From: Fasciolopsis buskii
Lineage: Eukaryota; Platyhelminthes; Trematoda; Plagiorchiida; Fasciolidae
Length of the DNA stretch: 64,000 nt
Reading direction: 5' to 3'
NCBI GenBank assembly: GCA_008360955.1
Contig: LUCM01004836.1
Coordinates: 34,993-98,992 of the forward strand
Both the position numbers and the translations under genes were made by a program. Within the stretch, counting starts at the first letter, position 1; every line of letters begins with the position of its first letter. Below the pieces are notes generated by a model, which had not been told where the DNA came from, searched no databases, and was given only the letters and a program-made list of their open reading frames with translations. Of the stretch, positions 56,301-62,684 are shown piece after piece.

Positions 56301-59300
56301 AAACTAATAGATATATGAAGGCTCTTTGTCACGAAAAGCCACTCACCATGGACTTGCGAACCGTCAGAATAGTCTAATAAATATTTTTGAGGAATATCCA
56401 TCAAAATGTTGTTGCTGAAAAGACAAAATTACTTTGCATCGATAGGGGCCGAATTTTGTATTTAAGAAGATATAAGTTCAGCCCCGTTTGAAGTTACTGT
56501 TATGGAACTCTCTGGAGTGACCTTTTGGAGACACCCAAAAGACTGTCAGGTGTTTGTATTTGTGACGCATCAGTTCAAGGATTTACGGTAATGCTTCGAC
56601 GGAGCACAGCATTTCAGTGCGACCAATAATCAAACAAAGTTTGCACATAAAATTACTCGGCTATGTGCGCTTTGTTGCTGAAGGTTTTTAAACTGCTCCA
56701 ATTTCACATTCTCCAATGTAAACCAGGAATAAGTCTAAAACTTAATGAATGACGCGCGGGGACTTGTCACAAAAGACAACAAATGACTTAAAATTATCTC
56801 TAAAAGATGCCTGACAAGCGTTTTCTCAGAAACCTCACGCTTTAGTCTGTCATGCGAAGCAGTGATCTTTAAATTCAGCAGAACTTTGACGTGCCACCTT
56901 TTTGCCAGACGATAGATATTTTTTCACCACTTTCAAACAAACGGCATGCACAGTCTCGAAAGAAATGCCCCACCTATTTTGGCACACAGCAATTAAAAAT
57001 AAAAGATCTGACGTGGTACTTTTCTTGACGCATGGAGTAGACATCAACATCCATGCACAGACGTACAAAATAAGTGGCAGAATCAAAGTCGACTAATGAG
57101 GTGATCGTCTGCCAAGCTCTGTCGGTCATGTTCAAAACCTTCGTAGTACTTAGGCTACCTGCAGAGAAGTTTTCTACCAGTACGATTGGTTGCTGTGCAA
57201 ATCAGTGGCGGATAGGTATAACATAATATGGGAAATTTCAACAAAACCGTTGAGGACCTTCCCAGTAGTGAAATTGCTAAGACATTCAAATCAAATCGTT
57301 CCTTCCTAGTTCGCGTCCCAGTTCGGGTGCCGTAGATAGGCACTACTGATGATTCCTAACAAGGATGAAACAGCTTCCAGGGTTTCCTAATGGTAAGTTG
57401 AGTTATGATATCACATGGTGAATTATTTCATGATAACCTCTATTAGTCGGATATATCTGAGGGAACGGTTTCATCAGGACCTGTGAAACCGATTTGGTTC
57501 CCCGATCTGCTTGCTTAAGACACTTATTTCGGCTTGCAACAGATTATCTACCAAGCTGACTAAAACGAAGCTTATTACGATAGTATTAAATTCGGAATAA
57601 TTCTGTAGGATGACAGGGAATAAAATGTTTGGCAATATCCGCTGGTAGTTGGCGAAGGCCTTGAATTTCAGCTAGCTAACCTAATGATTATCAGTAAGCC
57701 AAACAGTGTGAGTGACAGCAGCTTTATCGTCAAGCAGAAACATTCACACAAGTTGTATCAGAAGATACCGTATGTCCCATCCTAATAATTCCGACAATGT
57801 AACGAAATTCCACAATAATTGGTACGGAAGGAAAGATTTCTTTCACACCAGTGTACAATATGGTAAGAACAGTGTAACAAAGAAAGATTGTGCTTAACCC
57901 AGCGGAAAATTGCAGATAAACGAACGCACACTCCGCAAATAAAAATGATACTTTAGGTTGCTATATACGTAAAGTATTGTAAAACGTTATTAAGCACTAG
58001 TAGGCAACAGGCCACTTAAGAATATTGATCACTTGCATAACAGAAAAGTGAAATAACTTGGTTTTCCAGGGTTTCGCCTTATCCGTATGCCAGTATTACC
58101 GTTGAAAATCTCATGCTGTATCTTCACCGCAAAACGGAACTGCTTATCGAGTGGCTTAACGGCAGACCAATCTAATTTGTGGTATTTTTATCACATAACA
58201 TGAAACCGCAAAGTCAACAGCTTATTCACGAATGTAAAGCAGATCCGAAGGTAGCACTCGTCTATGGGGAAAATTAGAAAGAAGCTCTCGCTCAGGCTCG
58301 ATGTTTTCAGTCTCACTGTGAGCGAAATAAAATATTGTCACGAATTTCATACTTCGTGAGGTGTGAAGTCTTCCCTTTATTACGATCGCTAACTCTGGGG
58401 TCTTCAGTCGGTCGTCTCGACTAAATTTCAGCCCCAGCCTGCCTAATCAAGCGAGAACGATCAAATGGCCGCAGGCAGCGGGTATCTCCCGTTAATTTGT
58501 CATGATCAGATGGTCTGTAGAGGTCCACACCGGATGAAGCTTATCAGCAGATTTCCACCGTCTGGCGGATTAATCATCTGTCCTTTGGTCCCCATAGCAA
58601 ACGCTTCCTCCGCTCCCACCTGAGCATGTCACAATGCAGACCATACTCAATCAATCAGCCACCTGGGTTGCCTGACTGATTTCCTACTTGTCCTCGGGCA
58701 TGCTGTCTATCCAATTCTACGGCAGCATGTTGTTCAACTGAAGTCAGATGAGTGTGGCAACCAGACCTATTCTTCGGGGTATAATGGGGCTTCATCTCTG
58801 CATTGACTATTCGCACCAAAGTAAACTAATCTTGCACTTTTGGCGTCTGTACGTGGTCTCCCCTTTCGCTTGTCAACACCCAGTGAAGTCGTGTTTTACT
58901 TTGAAAATACGAAACTCCAGGGTGTTATCTCTTACCGCGAAAAAACCCAGTAGTGAGCACCGGTGTGCTGCCTGGTGGTGTAGATCACACAATTAGTGGT
59001 CACAGTTACATACTGGATGTACGGAGAAAATGTCTTGCAGTTGCACTTTAACCGCTTCCAACGTACATCGCCCTCTTTTGGCGACGACTTCTAATTTCAC
59101 ATAAATTTAGGTTTCATTATCCATCTCGACCCTTTGAACTGTTCTCGGTGTTCAGTCAGTGTCTCAAGGTTATGTTAAACAGTAAGCATACTTTTACGTT
59201 CCTATTTTTGTGTGAAATGGTCAATCGAAACAAAAGTGTGGTCTCCTAGGTGAACGCGAAAAGGTGAATCTGCCACTTCGTCAGGTCAGCGTAATTAGAT

Positions 59301-59570
59301 AATTCGTGCGTTGCAGCAGCAAACACATAACGTGAGGCAATTACGTAACCAATATTGAAGCTGATTAGCGTCACTATCTAATCCCGCCCATGACTTTATT
59401 TCTAGGATTACAAAGCTGTGTGCAATAAATTGTTAAACCTGCGTGAGTCGGATGATGCGAATATCGAGTTTATCGGCAATAACGAGACGTGGAGTCGCTA
59501 CTACCAACGCATTTTCTGCAACCAGATTACTTCCCATATCTTTCTATGGATCTTAAATGACTGCCAATGA
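19961..59570 (+). CDS. MATE-family (SLC47-type) multidrug and toxin extrusion transporter, 19 exons
   Basis: Multi-exon gene for a membrane antiporter that in this family exports organic cations in exchange for protons. Exons: 19961-20303, 23423-23550, 24501-24671, 25967-26015, 31097-31196, 32261-32303, 32363-32407, 33269-33366, 34279-34376, 35551-35664, 41168-41238, 41839-41947, 42003-42078, 48513-48582, 48701-48833, 50244-50338, 52805-52913, 54709-54956, 59406-59570. All junction phases agree and the sum is 2265 nt (754 aa). Residues ~145-580 align in order with mammalian MATE1, including the block after TM2 (LFSQTYGS), CCFPC, the LEWTVFEIGS segment with two acidic residues, GQFLGAGS and IRGAG. 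The N-terminus (about 150 polar residues before TM1) and the tail after the last helix are much longer than in mammals. The core assignment rests on family resemblance read by eye; the first and last exons are less certain. The introns hold a Penelope-like element, SINEs and LINE tails. Confidence 0.9.
20304..23422 (+). other. MATE intron 1 (GC-AG)
   Basis: Starts GCAAGT and ends caaacag. Contains the antisense LINE tail at 20990-21450, a run of ten C at 22497 and a hammerhead-like motif at 23306-23363. Otherwise no feature seen. Confidence 0.55.
20990..21450 (-). mobile_element. LINE fragment, C-terminal tail of a non-LTR RT ORF
   Basis: The minus-strand reading gives RRSDIRLSISDPLYTAGMRA, then SEAWLLRV and a later ENRRVDRF segment. 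This is the pattern downstream of the RT core in common flatworm LINEs (RLSI...LYGSEAWPLR...HRCLRSI). It has stops and a frameshift. Antisense to the MATE gene, in intron 1. Confidence 0.65.
23423..23550 (+). CDS. MATE exon 2: linker into TM1
   Basis: Flanked by a pyrimidine-rich acceptor (ccctcaaacag) and a gtgagt donor. It codes residues 115-157, beginning with an acidic stretch (DEDPLDVQVVEV) and ending FKKLTQLAIPI. The end matches the charged segment and first residues of TM1 in eukaryotic MATE proteins (mammalian RRELRELL...AGP). Phase 1 in, phase 0 out. Confidence 0.85.
24501..24671 (+). CDS. MATE exon 3: TM1-TM2
   Basis: 57 codons, phase 0 at both ends, with acceptor ttacatgcag and donor gtaact. 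It codes residues 158-214, including IFCGRLGKEALATVGLA and a C-terminal DTLFSQ. These match mammalian MATE1 FCGHLGK...L and DTLISQ in the same order, which makes this the clearest single exon for naming the family. Confidence 0.95.
24896..25053 (+). repeat. Inverted-repeat element with decayed hammerhead-like core
   Basis: Both ends share the 12-nt inverted repeat attgtgaatgat, and the similarity extends inward about 50 nt per arm. Between the arms, GTAGATGTAAT (24934-24944) pairs with ATTACATCTAC (25005-25015). Inside that is a 7-bp stem with one mismatch (GACCACC/GGTAGTC) between TTGACAA and GGAACG, which resemble the CTGANGA and GAAAC boxes of a hammerhead. It lies in MATE intron 3. Confidence 0.6.
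25967..26015 (+). CDS. MATE exon 4 (49 nt): post-TM2 loop
   Basis: A very small exon between acceptor ttttttcag and donor gtgagt. It codes TYGSRQKHLMGVHLQR, equivalent to the MATE1 segment TYGS...LKHVGVILQR. Phase 0 in, phase 1 out. Confidence 0.92.
26812..26823 (+). repeat. Target-site duplication, left copy
   Basis: TACTTTGCTTTT, identical to 29597-29608 on the other side of the Penelope-like element. Confidence 0.85.
26824..26974 (+). repeat. Left pseudo-LTR of the Penelope-like element, with inverted leader
   Basis: 26877-26974 is a direct copy of the right end. 26824-26864 is nearly the reverse complement of 26877-26917, with a 12-nt loop between, so the start of the element can fold into a hairpin of about 41 bp with a few mismatches. 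Such inverted fragments are a known feature of Penelope insertions. Confidence 0.9.
26919..29422 (+). pseudogene. Penelope-like RT / GIY-YIG endonuclease ORF, broken by stops
   Basis: An N-terminal piece (26919-27287) ends in TGA and shifts frame at about 27284; the rest stays in one frame to 29422 with stops at 28100 (TGA), 28226 (TAA), 28580 (TGA) and 28616 (TAA). In order: the PLE-specific RPDKGAGIVLLNRSDY block, RT motif A (LSLDVTALFTKV, catalytic Asp codon at 28118), GAPLGPLPADIFM, motif C YVDD at 28409-28420, then the endonuclease with CFCG and YIG at 29030-29056 and the RLSERIREHH block. RT copies RNA into cDNA and GIY-YIG cuts the target, so both activities would be needed for transposition. 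This copy cannot make the full protein without readthrough. Confidence 0.92.
29491..29596 (+). repeat. Right pseudo-LTR of the Penelope-like element
   Basis: Starts ggcatgagtacgaatcac and ends at ggctg. It matches 26877-26969 with about one difference (tgctc against tgccc). A short (TA)n run precedes it at 29462-29478. Confidence 0.9.
29597..29608 (+). repeat. Target-site duplication, right copy
   Basis: TACTTTGCTTTT, identical to 26812-26823. Confidence 0.85.
29930..30105 (-). mobile_element. tRNA-derived SINE, copy 1
   Basis: On the minus strand there is an A-box-like TAGCAGAGCGG (30080-30090) and a B-box-like GGGTTAGAATCC (30036-30047), spaced as in a tRNA with a long arm. A non-tRNA body follows and ends in an AT-rich tail. 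No proper acceptor stem forms, so it is a SINE rather than a tRNA gene. It sits next to a second copy. Confidence 0.65.
30130..30275 (-). mobile_element. tRNA-derived SINE, copy 2 (5' truncated)
   Basis: On the minus strand there is a perfect B box GGGTTCGAATCC (30233-30244) without a clear A box. The body and the 3' end (gttgtgcattgttgtttc, then attaataaagg) resemble those of copy 1, so both belong to one family and lie head to tail. Confidence 0.6.
31097..31196 (+). CDS. MATE exon 5: TM3
   Basis: Acceptor ttatttcag, donor gtgagt. It codes SCFIITICCFPCVAIYLLAE followed by a FLVLLRQNP segment, equivalent to MATE1 CCFPC...LLLFRQDP. Phase 1 in, phase 2 out. The preceding intron is about 5.1 kb and contains the Penelope-like element and two SINEs. 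Confidence 0.93.
32261..32303 (+). CDS. MATE exon 6 (43 nt): start of TM4
   Basis: A micro-sized exon between acceptor actctttcag and donor gtaagt. It codes AAAEYLLYMIPGLF after the split Lys codon, equivalent to MATE1 TYVTIFIPALP. Phase 2 in, phase 0 out. Confidence 0.9.
32363..32407 (+). CDS. MATE exon 7 (45 nt): end of TM4 and loop
   Basis: Fifteen codons, FAAYSQVLTKYVQTQ, phase 0 at both ends, between acceptor gaccacag and donor gtacgt. Equivalent to MATE1 ATFLYMLQVKYLLNQ. The intron before it is only 59 nt. The exon was found by asking what was missing between the neighbouring exons. Confidence 0.85.
33269..33366 (+). CDS. MATE exon 8: TM5
   Basis: Acceptor actcacatgcag, donor gtgagt. 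It codes NRVYPPLVIGVFADGINALF and a hydrophobic stretch ending QMGVK, equivalent to MATE1 VLPQIVTGVAANLVNAL...HLGVIG. An in-frame stop just upstream of the acceptor fixes the exon start. Phase 0 in, phase 2 out. Confidence 0.93.
34279..34376 (+). CDS. MATE exon 9: TM6
   Basis: Acceptor attttcag, donor gtgaga. It codes GSAIAQVSAYVFQCVCLLGF and a short polar end, equivalent to MATE1 GSALANLISQYTLALLLFLYIL. Phase 2 in, phase 1 out. Confidence 0.93.
35551..35664 (+). CDS. MATE exon 10: TM7 with key acidic residues
   Basis: Acceptor tctgtttcag, donor gtaatc. It codes residues 359-396. The segment LEWTVFEIGS aligns with MATE1 MEWWAYEVGS, whose two Glu residues (human positions 273 and 278, from memory) are needed for transport. 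Here they are about residues 385 and 390, so the proton/cation-coupling site is kept in this helix. Phase 1 in and out. Confidence 0.95.
35665..41167 (+). other. MATE intron 10, no further feature seen
   Basis: A 5.5-kb intron. No repeat or exon could be identified by eye; open frames in it are short. Confidence 0.6.
41168..41238 (+). CDS. MATE exon 11: TM8
   Basis: Acceptor atcatcaaag, donor gtaagc. It codes GTIGERELATQAILFNIESM and ends CYTL, equivalent to MATE1 GILGMVELGAQSIVYELAII. The conserved Glu after the aromatic residue in mammals reads Asn here, with a Glu two residues later. Phase 1 in, phase 0 out. Confidence 0.93.
41839..41947 (+). CDS. MATE exon 12: MATE signature segment
   Basis: Acceptor tattttag, donor gtaagt. 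It codes LPLGFGMATSIRLGQFLGAG followed by a Ser/Leu-rich stretch, equivalent to MATE1 VPAGFSVAASVRVGNALGAG. Phase 0 in, phase 1 out. The following intron is 55 nt. Confidence 0.95.
42003..42078 (+). CDS. MATE exon 13: TM9
   Basis: Acceptor cttttttccag, donor gtaagt. It codes WCTSVGFIIFLVTLRWYIPK and IFTSDE. The last part matches MATE1 YIFTTDRD. Phase 1 in, phase 2 out. Confidence 0.93.
42427..42476 (+). repeat. TATATGCA-rich simple repeat
   Basis: Imperfect palindromic run of tatatgcatatata words in MATE intron 13. Confidence 0.85.
43030..43330 (-). mobile_element. Possible degraded RT core of a LINE
   Basis: Across minus-strand frames, pieces read SAVPRGSVL, SPLLFIYL and HCMGDDLTL. These recall the motif order VPQGSVLGPLLF...YADD of non-LTR reverse transcriptases with frameshifts. 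Neighbouring minus-strand open stretches up to about 45.55 kb may belong to the same element. Weak, read by eye. Confidence 0.3.
45740..45975 (+). other. Unassigned open segment with acceptor-like start
   Basis: After cgcttcttag the phase-2 reading is open for 78 codons to TAG at 45973: LAALNAELSLQDLSIYLKSD and later SALRLCSRIQP. Codon use looks protein-like, but no family is recognised and the phase does not fit as an alternative MATE exon after exon 13. It may be a terminal exon of a nested gene or a repeat remnant. Confidence 0.25.
48513..48582 (+). CDS. MATE exon 14: TM10
   Basis: Acceptor tttccgcttcag, donor gtaagt. It codes SVIELSAKLLPLVAAFQIFD and GTV, equivalent to MATE1 IINLVAQVVPIYAVSHLFEAL. 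The conserved acidic residue in the FE pair is Asp here. Phase 2 in, phase 0 out. Confidence 0.93.
48701..48833 (+). CDS. MATE exon 15: TM11
   Basis: Acceptor ttccgcttag, donor gtaagg. It codes GVCSGAIRGAGLQLIGAAVC and a following hydrophobic helix. GVCSGAIRGAGLQ aligns with MATE1 CTSGGVLRGSGNQ. Phase 0 in, phase 1 out. The preceding intron is 118 nt. Confidence 0.95.
48834..50243 (+). other. MATE intron 15, no feature seen
   Basis: 1.4 kb of non-coding sequence. A minus-strand open frame at 49049-49465 has no motif and is not called. Confidence 0.6.
50244..50338 (+). CDS. MATE exon 16: TM12
   Basis: Acceptor cgttcacaag, donor gtaagc. It codes GLWVGLTLGTVTEGLAYCII and ends INWEKQVQL, equivalent to MATE1 GLWSGIIICTVFQAV...LNWKKA. 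Phase 1 in, phase 0 out. Confidence 0.95.
50339..52804 (+). other. MATE intron 16, no feature seen
   Basis: 2.5 kb. A more GC-rich stretch at 51.1-51.45 kb may be repeat-derived but was not identified. Confidence 0.5.
52805..52913 (+). CDS. MATE exon 17: cytoplasmic loop before last helix
   Basis: Acceptor ctcttgcacag, donor gtaagt. It codes a polar linker beginning AMERTRKAFENQSRAAQSTS and ending NYEIRT. Its position matches the variable loop between TM12 and TM13 in animal MATEs. Phase 0 in, phase 1 out. Support is from splice signals, phase and position rather than conserved residues. Confidence 0.8.
53190..53540 (-). mobile_element. LINE fragment, C-terminal tail of a non-LTR RT ORF, second copy
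   Basis: The minus strand keeps one frame for about 115 codons with three stops: RRDVRLSIKGRVYMAAVTSV, then FEHRCLRSIERV, VGRRVLGP and RFKWLGHVLRM. These are the landmark segments of this LINE tail, clearer than in the 21-kb copy. 5' truncated, antisense to the MATE gene, in intron 17. The clade (RTE-like or CR1-like) was not settled. Confidence 0.8.
54709..54956 (+). CDS. MATE exon 18: TM13 and start of extracellular tail
   Basis: Acceptor ccaccaccag, donor gtaagt at 54957. The in-frame reading gives a Cys/Asn-rich linker, then basic FKR and a strong helix (VLFIIIMLAVLILSI), equivalent to TM13 of mammalian MATE1. A tail follows with two N-glycosylation sequons (NAT, NCT). Without splicing, the frame stops at 54966, giving an alternative shorter C-terminus. 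Mammalian MATE1 has its C-terminus outside the cell, which fits the sequons. Phase 1 in, phase 0 out. Confidence 0.8.
54957..59405 (+). other. Inferred MATE intron 18
   Basis: 4.4 kb. Holds the possible optional exon at 55608 and a GC-richer block at about 58.3-58.76 kb that looks repeat-like but is unclassified. Confidence 0.45.
55608..55724 (+). other. Possible optional or alternative MATE exon
   Basis: Between tgtgtgcag and gtacca lie 39 codons, phase 0 at both ends, starting FSTSKTSSVQLGGNPVLLHF. It would fit in frame between exons 18 and 19, or end the protein at 55838 if unspliced. The acceptor has a poor pyrimidine tract. Confidence 0.25.
59406..59570 (+). CDS. Probable MATE exon 19: extracellular tail and stop
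   Basis: A 54-codon exon with stop TGA at 59568, behind a pyrimidine-rich acceptor (gactttatttctag). Phase 0 fits exon 18. The peptide starts DYKAVCNKLLNLRESDDANI and continues with a further sequon (NET) and Cys residues, in keeping with the preceding Cys- and sequon-bearing tail. A possible polyadenylation signal lies 373 nt further on. No homologue is recognised, so this could instead be an exon of another gene; the intron before it is 4.4 kb. Confidence 0.55.
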   Translation, partial: DYKAVCNKLLNLRESDDANIEFIGNNETWSRYYQRIFCNQITSHIFLWILNDCQ

Positions 59571-62500
59571 TTTACATTCCTAAAAAAAAATGAAGATGGC
59601 GAATACCCCCCCTCGCTTGGTCTAACTTCAGACAACGAATCTGATGCTCCCAGAAAGTGGCCTTTCCACAAACTCCCATGTTAGGGAAGTCAGTTGTTTA
59701 ATGTATACTAACTGGTTCCTTGCGATTCCACACAGCATCGAAATGTATTCATAAATCGCTTTCCGTCAACAAGAACGGATTTATGACATCTCAGTTTGAT
59801 TTATCACACCAAAGTTTACGAGACTGCAATACAGTGTGCATCGCCATCTCACTTACGAAACCCCAAATGAGCCAGATTACTTTTTAGGAATAACGGCTAT
59901 TTCGTGCCTATTGAATGTCATAAATGTATATTTAAGTATATTAATAAAAGCCACGGAAGATAATATCCATTAAAACTTCAGGTCACAGCTGAACAGACTT
60001 AAGAAATTTGAAATAATCAATGACGGATGTTAATCAATGATCAATTATTAGTAGAAAATTTCCATATATATAATGCAGTTGAGCGACTAATTGCAAAACA
60101 TATATGCAAAAATATTTAACACTATGACCCAACGGAGTTACTTAGGTAAAAAGGTGAACAAACTGTGAAGCATAAATTGACAAAGCAAACACAAACAGCT
60201 CTTCACCATAAAGTGCCAAGCACAGGTTCAGAAATTTATATGTTAGTGGCAACATTGAAATTGTCATGAAACAGGTACCTGACTAGTAATTGCATGCAAA
60301 TATTCTCCCCGTGTTAACAGAACGATTACTAGGCTCACAGACACTAAGGTGGCAAACACTGTCCCGCCATCGTTATTCAGTAATCACGTGACAAGCTGCT
60401 AGAACCAAAATATCCAATGGACTTTTAAAGTCAGTCAGATAGAGAGAAGATTCTAGAAAATTATCAATACAAATATAATGTTCACCAAAACGGCAAACTA
60501 TCTGTAAACAAACTTCAGATAGTTGGCCGCCGTACGTCGCTCCCCTCCGAGATGTAAAATGCTGTCCTCCATACCTGAACCACCCTCAACCGCAACTGCA
60601 ACAACCCCAAAGAAAGGATGTGTCGTGGCCGGCGCCTCCGTGGATGACCTTTTTGAGTGTTTCTCCCTGCGTTCCTTGCTTATTACTCGATTAGTGTGGA
60701 TTGATACCTAGGTAGAGGGTACATCATTTGCCAGGACAATACGATGTGTACCGCCTGACAACAACTTCAGTATGGTCTAAGAACCAGGACAGGGTTTGCG
60801 TATTTTCAACGGTCTCCTCGGAGGAGCTATTGGGGTATGCAGAAAACGTACCTTCCGCTGCATTGGTACGCCAGGCACTTTCTTGTCCTAAAATACCTTT
60901 AGGTAACGAGGTGTGCATGACTGTCAGTGTCGTGTCCCTTCATGCAACTTCTGAATACGCTGTCGTAGATTCCATGAACTTTCAGTCGAGAAGATGGTAT
61001 TGTTTATCAGCTGGATAGTTACATTTGTTGATAAATGAACATTGGGCATGGTGCATGGTTTGTGGTAAGTGCGCATGCCCGAGCAGTTCAAATGCTTCAA
61101 AATTTACTCAAAAATGTCTCAGAATATACCCAAAACGACTCCTATCATGCAATAATACGACATAAAATCGGCCTCCTTGACACATGCTGGGGCACCTTTG
61201 GGGACCGTTGTTTCTTGTAAAGTAGATGAAAGCACCTAGCTTAATTCTGGTCATGTTTTTGCTCATAATCTGATAAATATACTTGCATATATTCTCGATT
61301 TATTTCTTAACATGAACACTACGGCCCATTACGCTCGGTTACTGCTATCGCGCACGGCAGATGCTCCATGAAATTTGCATGCATTTCCATTTGCGACACT
61401 CATTCCAGTCTGTCAAAAGTCCCCATTTGCGAGTAAAACGTTATACGATACTGTGGTATGGATTAGTTAAATGCGTTATACATAATTCTGTCACAGTTCA
61501 TGGATTTTGTTAAGCATCAAGCGACTGATCTCATACTTCCAGTTATTCAAGGGCTTGCAATGGGTGGAACACCTTAGTATTTGGGATTAAGCATTTGCAT
61601 CACAGTCACTTTCACATGAATAATCAACGTATTTTATTATTTCCGTTGTCTTAAGGGAAATGGTAGTTATCCCATGATTAATACTATAAGCAGCATCGTA
61701 CAAGGTCGTCTAACATGGTATGCTTATGTATACTTCAAAATATAAACGTGCACCAACGCATACTTGTGCGAAGGCATGCATGAGTAAAATTTGCCATGTT
61801 TTAAACTGAACCGCACGAAATAACAATTAGTATGATTGGAAAGTCTCACCTCCTCAGAATGACATCATACAACTACGCAACCGTACGTTGCCTCTCATAT
61901 CTGTTGCAGACTGGATGATTTTACGCAACCGTTGACGTATTTCTCCTCGTACATTTTCGTCTAGTAAGCTGCTCGCATTCTTTGCAGTAGATTTTCTCTA
62001 GAAGCGGCACCAAATAGAACAGCTTACCTACCAACACTGAGGAAAATTTTGTCTTGGCCATTGGAATTCTTCTGCATGCTTCACTTATGTTTATGTTGCA
62101 AAGAAAAGTTATCGTTGGCTGCCGCGGTACTCCACGCGTCCAATCACCATACGTGTCTCCGGACAAACTGTGCAAATGTGAAGCCTGATTTTTTGTTGGT
62201 ACGCAGATAAGTAAGCGTGTGGTCCAAAAAAATACTCTATTAGATGCTTTTGGGCTCAGTTAATGTTGACATTTGTTGCTGGAGACAAAGCAGTTAATAT
62301 TCACTCTACAACGACGTCTCCGACAAAGAAAACAAGGCGGCTGCAAATTGTGGTACACTACCTAGTTTCGTTTATGAATGATTTGGGCAAATTTATCGCT
62401 TTGATTGCTTGTTCCAGGTAGGCATTTGGCACCATCGATAACTCTGAAGTAATGAGGTCATTGCAGGCAGGATGCGTTAACCTGGAGCACTTGTGATTTG

Positions 62501-62580
62501 AACTGAACAAGGATTTCGATGTCCAGCATCTTTAACTGAAAGGCTCTCTTCAAAATGTCTTTACTAAGATAGGAACACTT
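59571..62580. other. Convergent intergenic region
   Basis: Lies between the MATE 3' end and the minus-strand gene's 3' end. Apart from the MATE polyadenylation signal, it holds two open stretches (60523-60711, 60728-61018) of higher GC that look coding on either strand but could not be placed in a gene. Confidence 0.5.
59943..59948 (+). promoter_or_regulatory. Candidate polyadenylation signal of the MATE gene
   Basis: AATAAA downstream of the inferred stop at 59570. It is the first AATAAA on this strand after the last exon. Confidence 0.4.
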
Positions 62581-62586
62581 TTTATT
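62581..62586 (-). promoter_or_regulatory. Polyadenylation signal of the minus-strand gene
   Basis: AATAAA on the minus strand (plus strand tttatt), 24 nt after the stop codon, implying a very short 3' UTR. Confidence 0.55.
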
Positions 62587-62609
62587 CTGAGAAACTAAAA
62601 CTGGCGGCC

Positions 62610-62684
62610 TTAATAGTTAGTAACTTCCTCGATAACCATAGTGCCCAAAATGATGTCATCCAGCTCCGGTTCCTCAAAAAACAG
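62610..62684 (-). CDS. Unknown minus-strand gene, terminal exon
   Basis: Twenty-four codons plus TAA, after acceptor gacttcacag, preceded by an intron of only 47 nt (62685-62731). It codes LFFEEPELDDIILGTMVIEE then VTNY. The longer frame that reads straight through the 47-nt intron gives a less protein-like peptide, which favours splicing. Confidence 0.6.
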   Translation of the reverse strand: MFFEEPELDDIILGTMVIEEVTNY

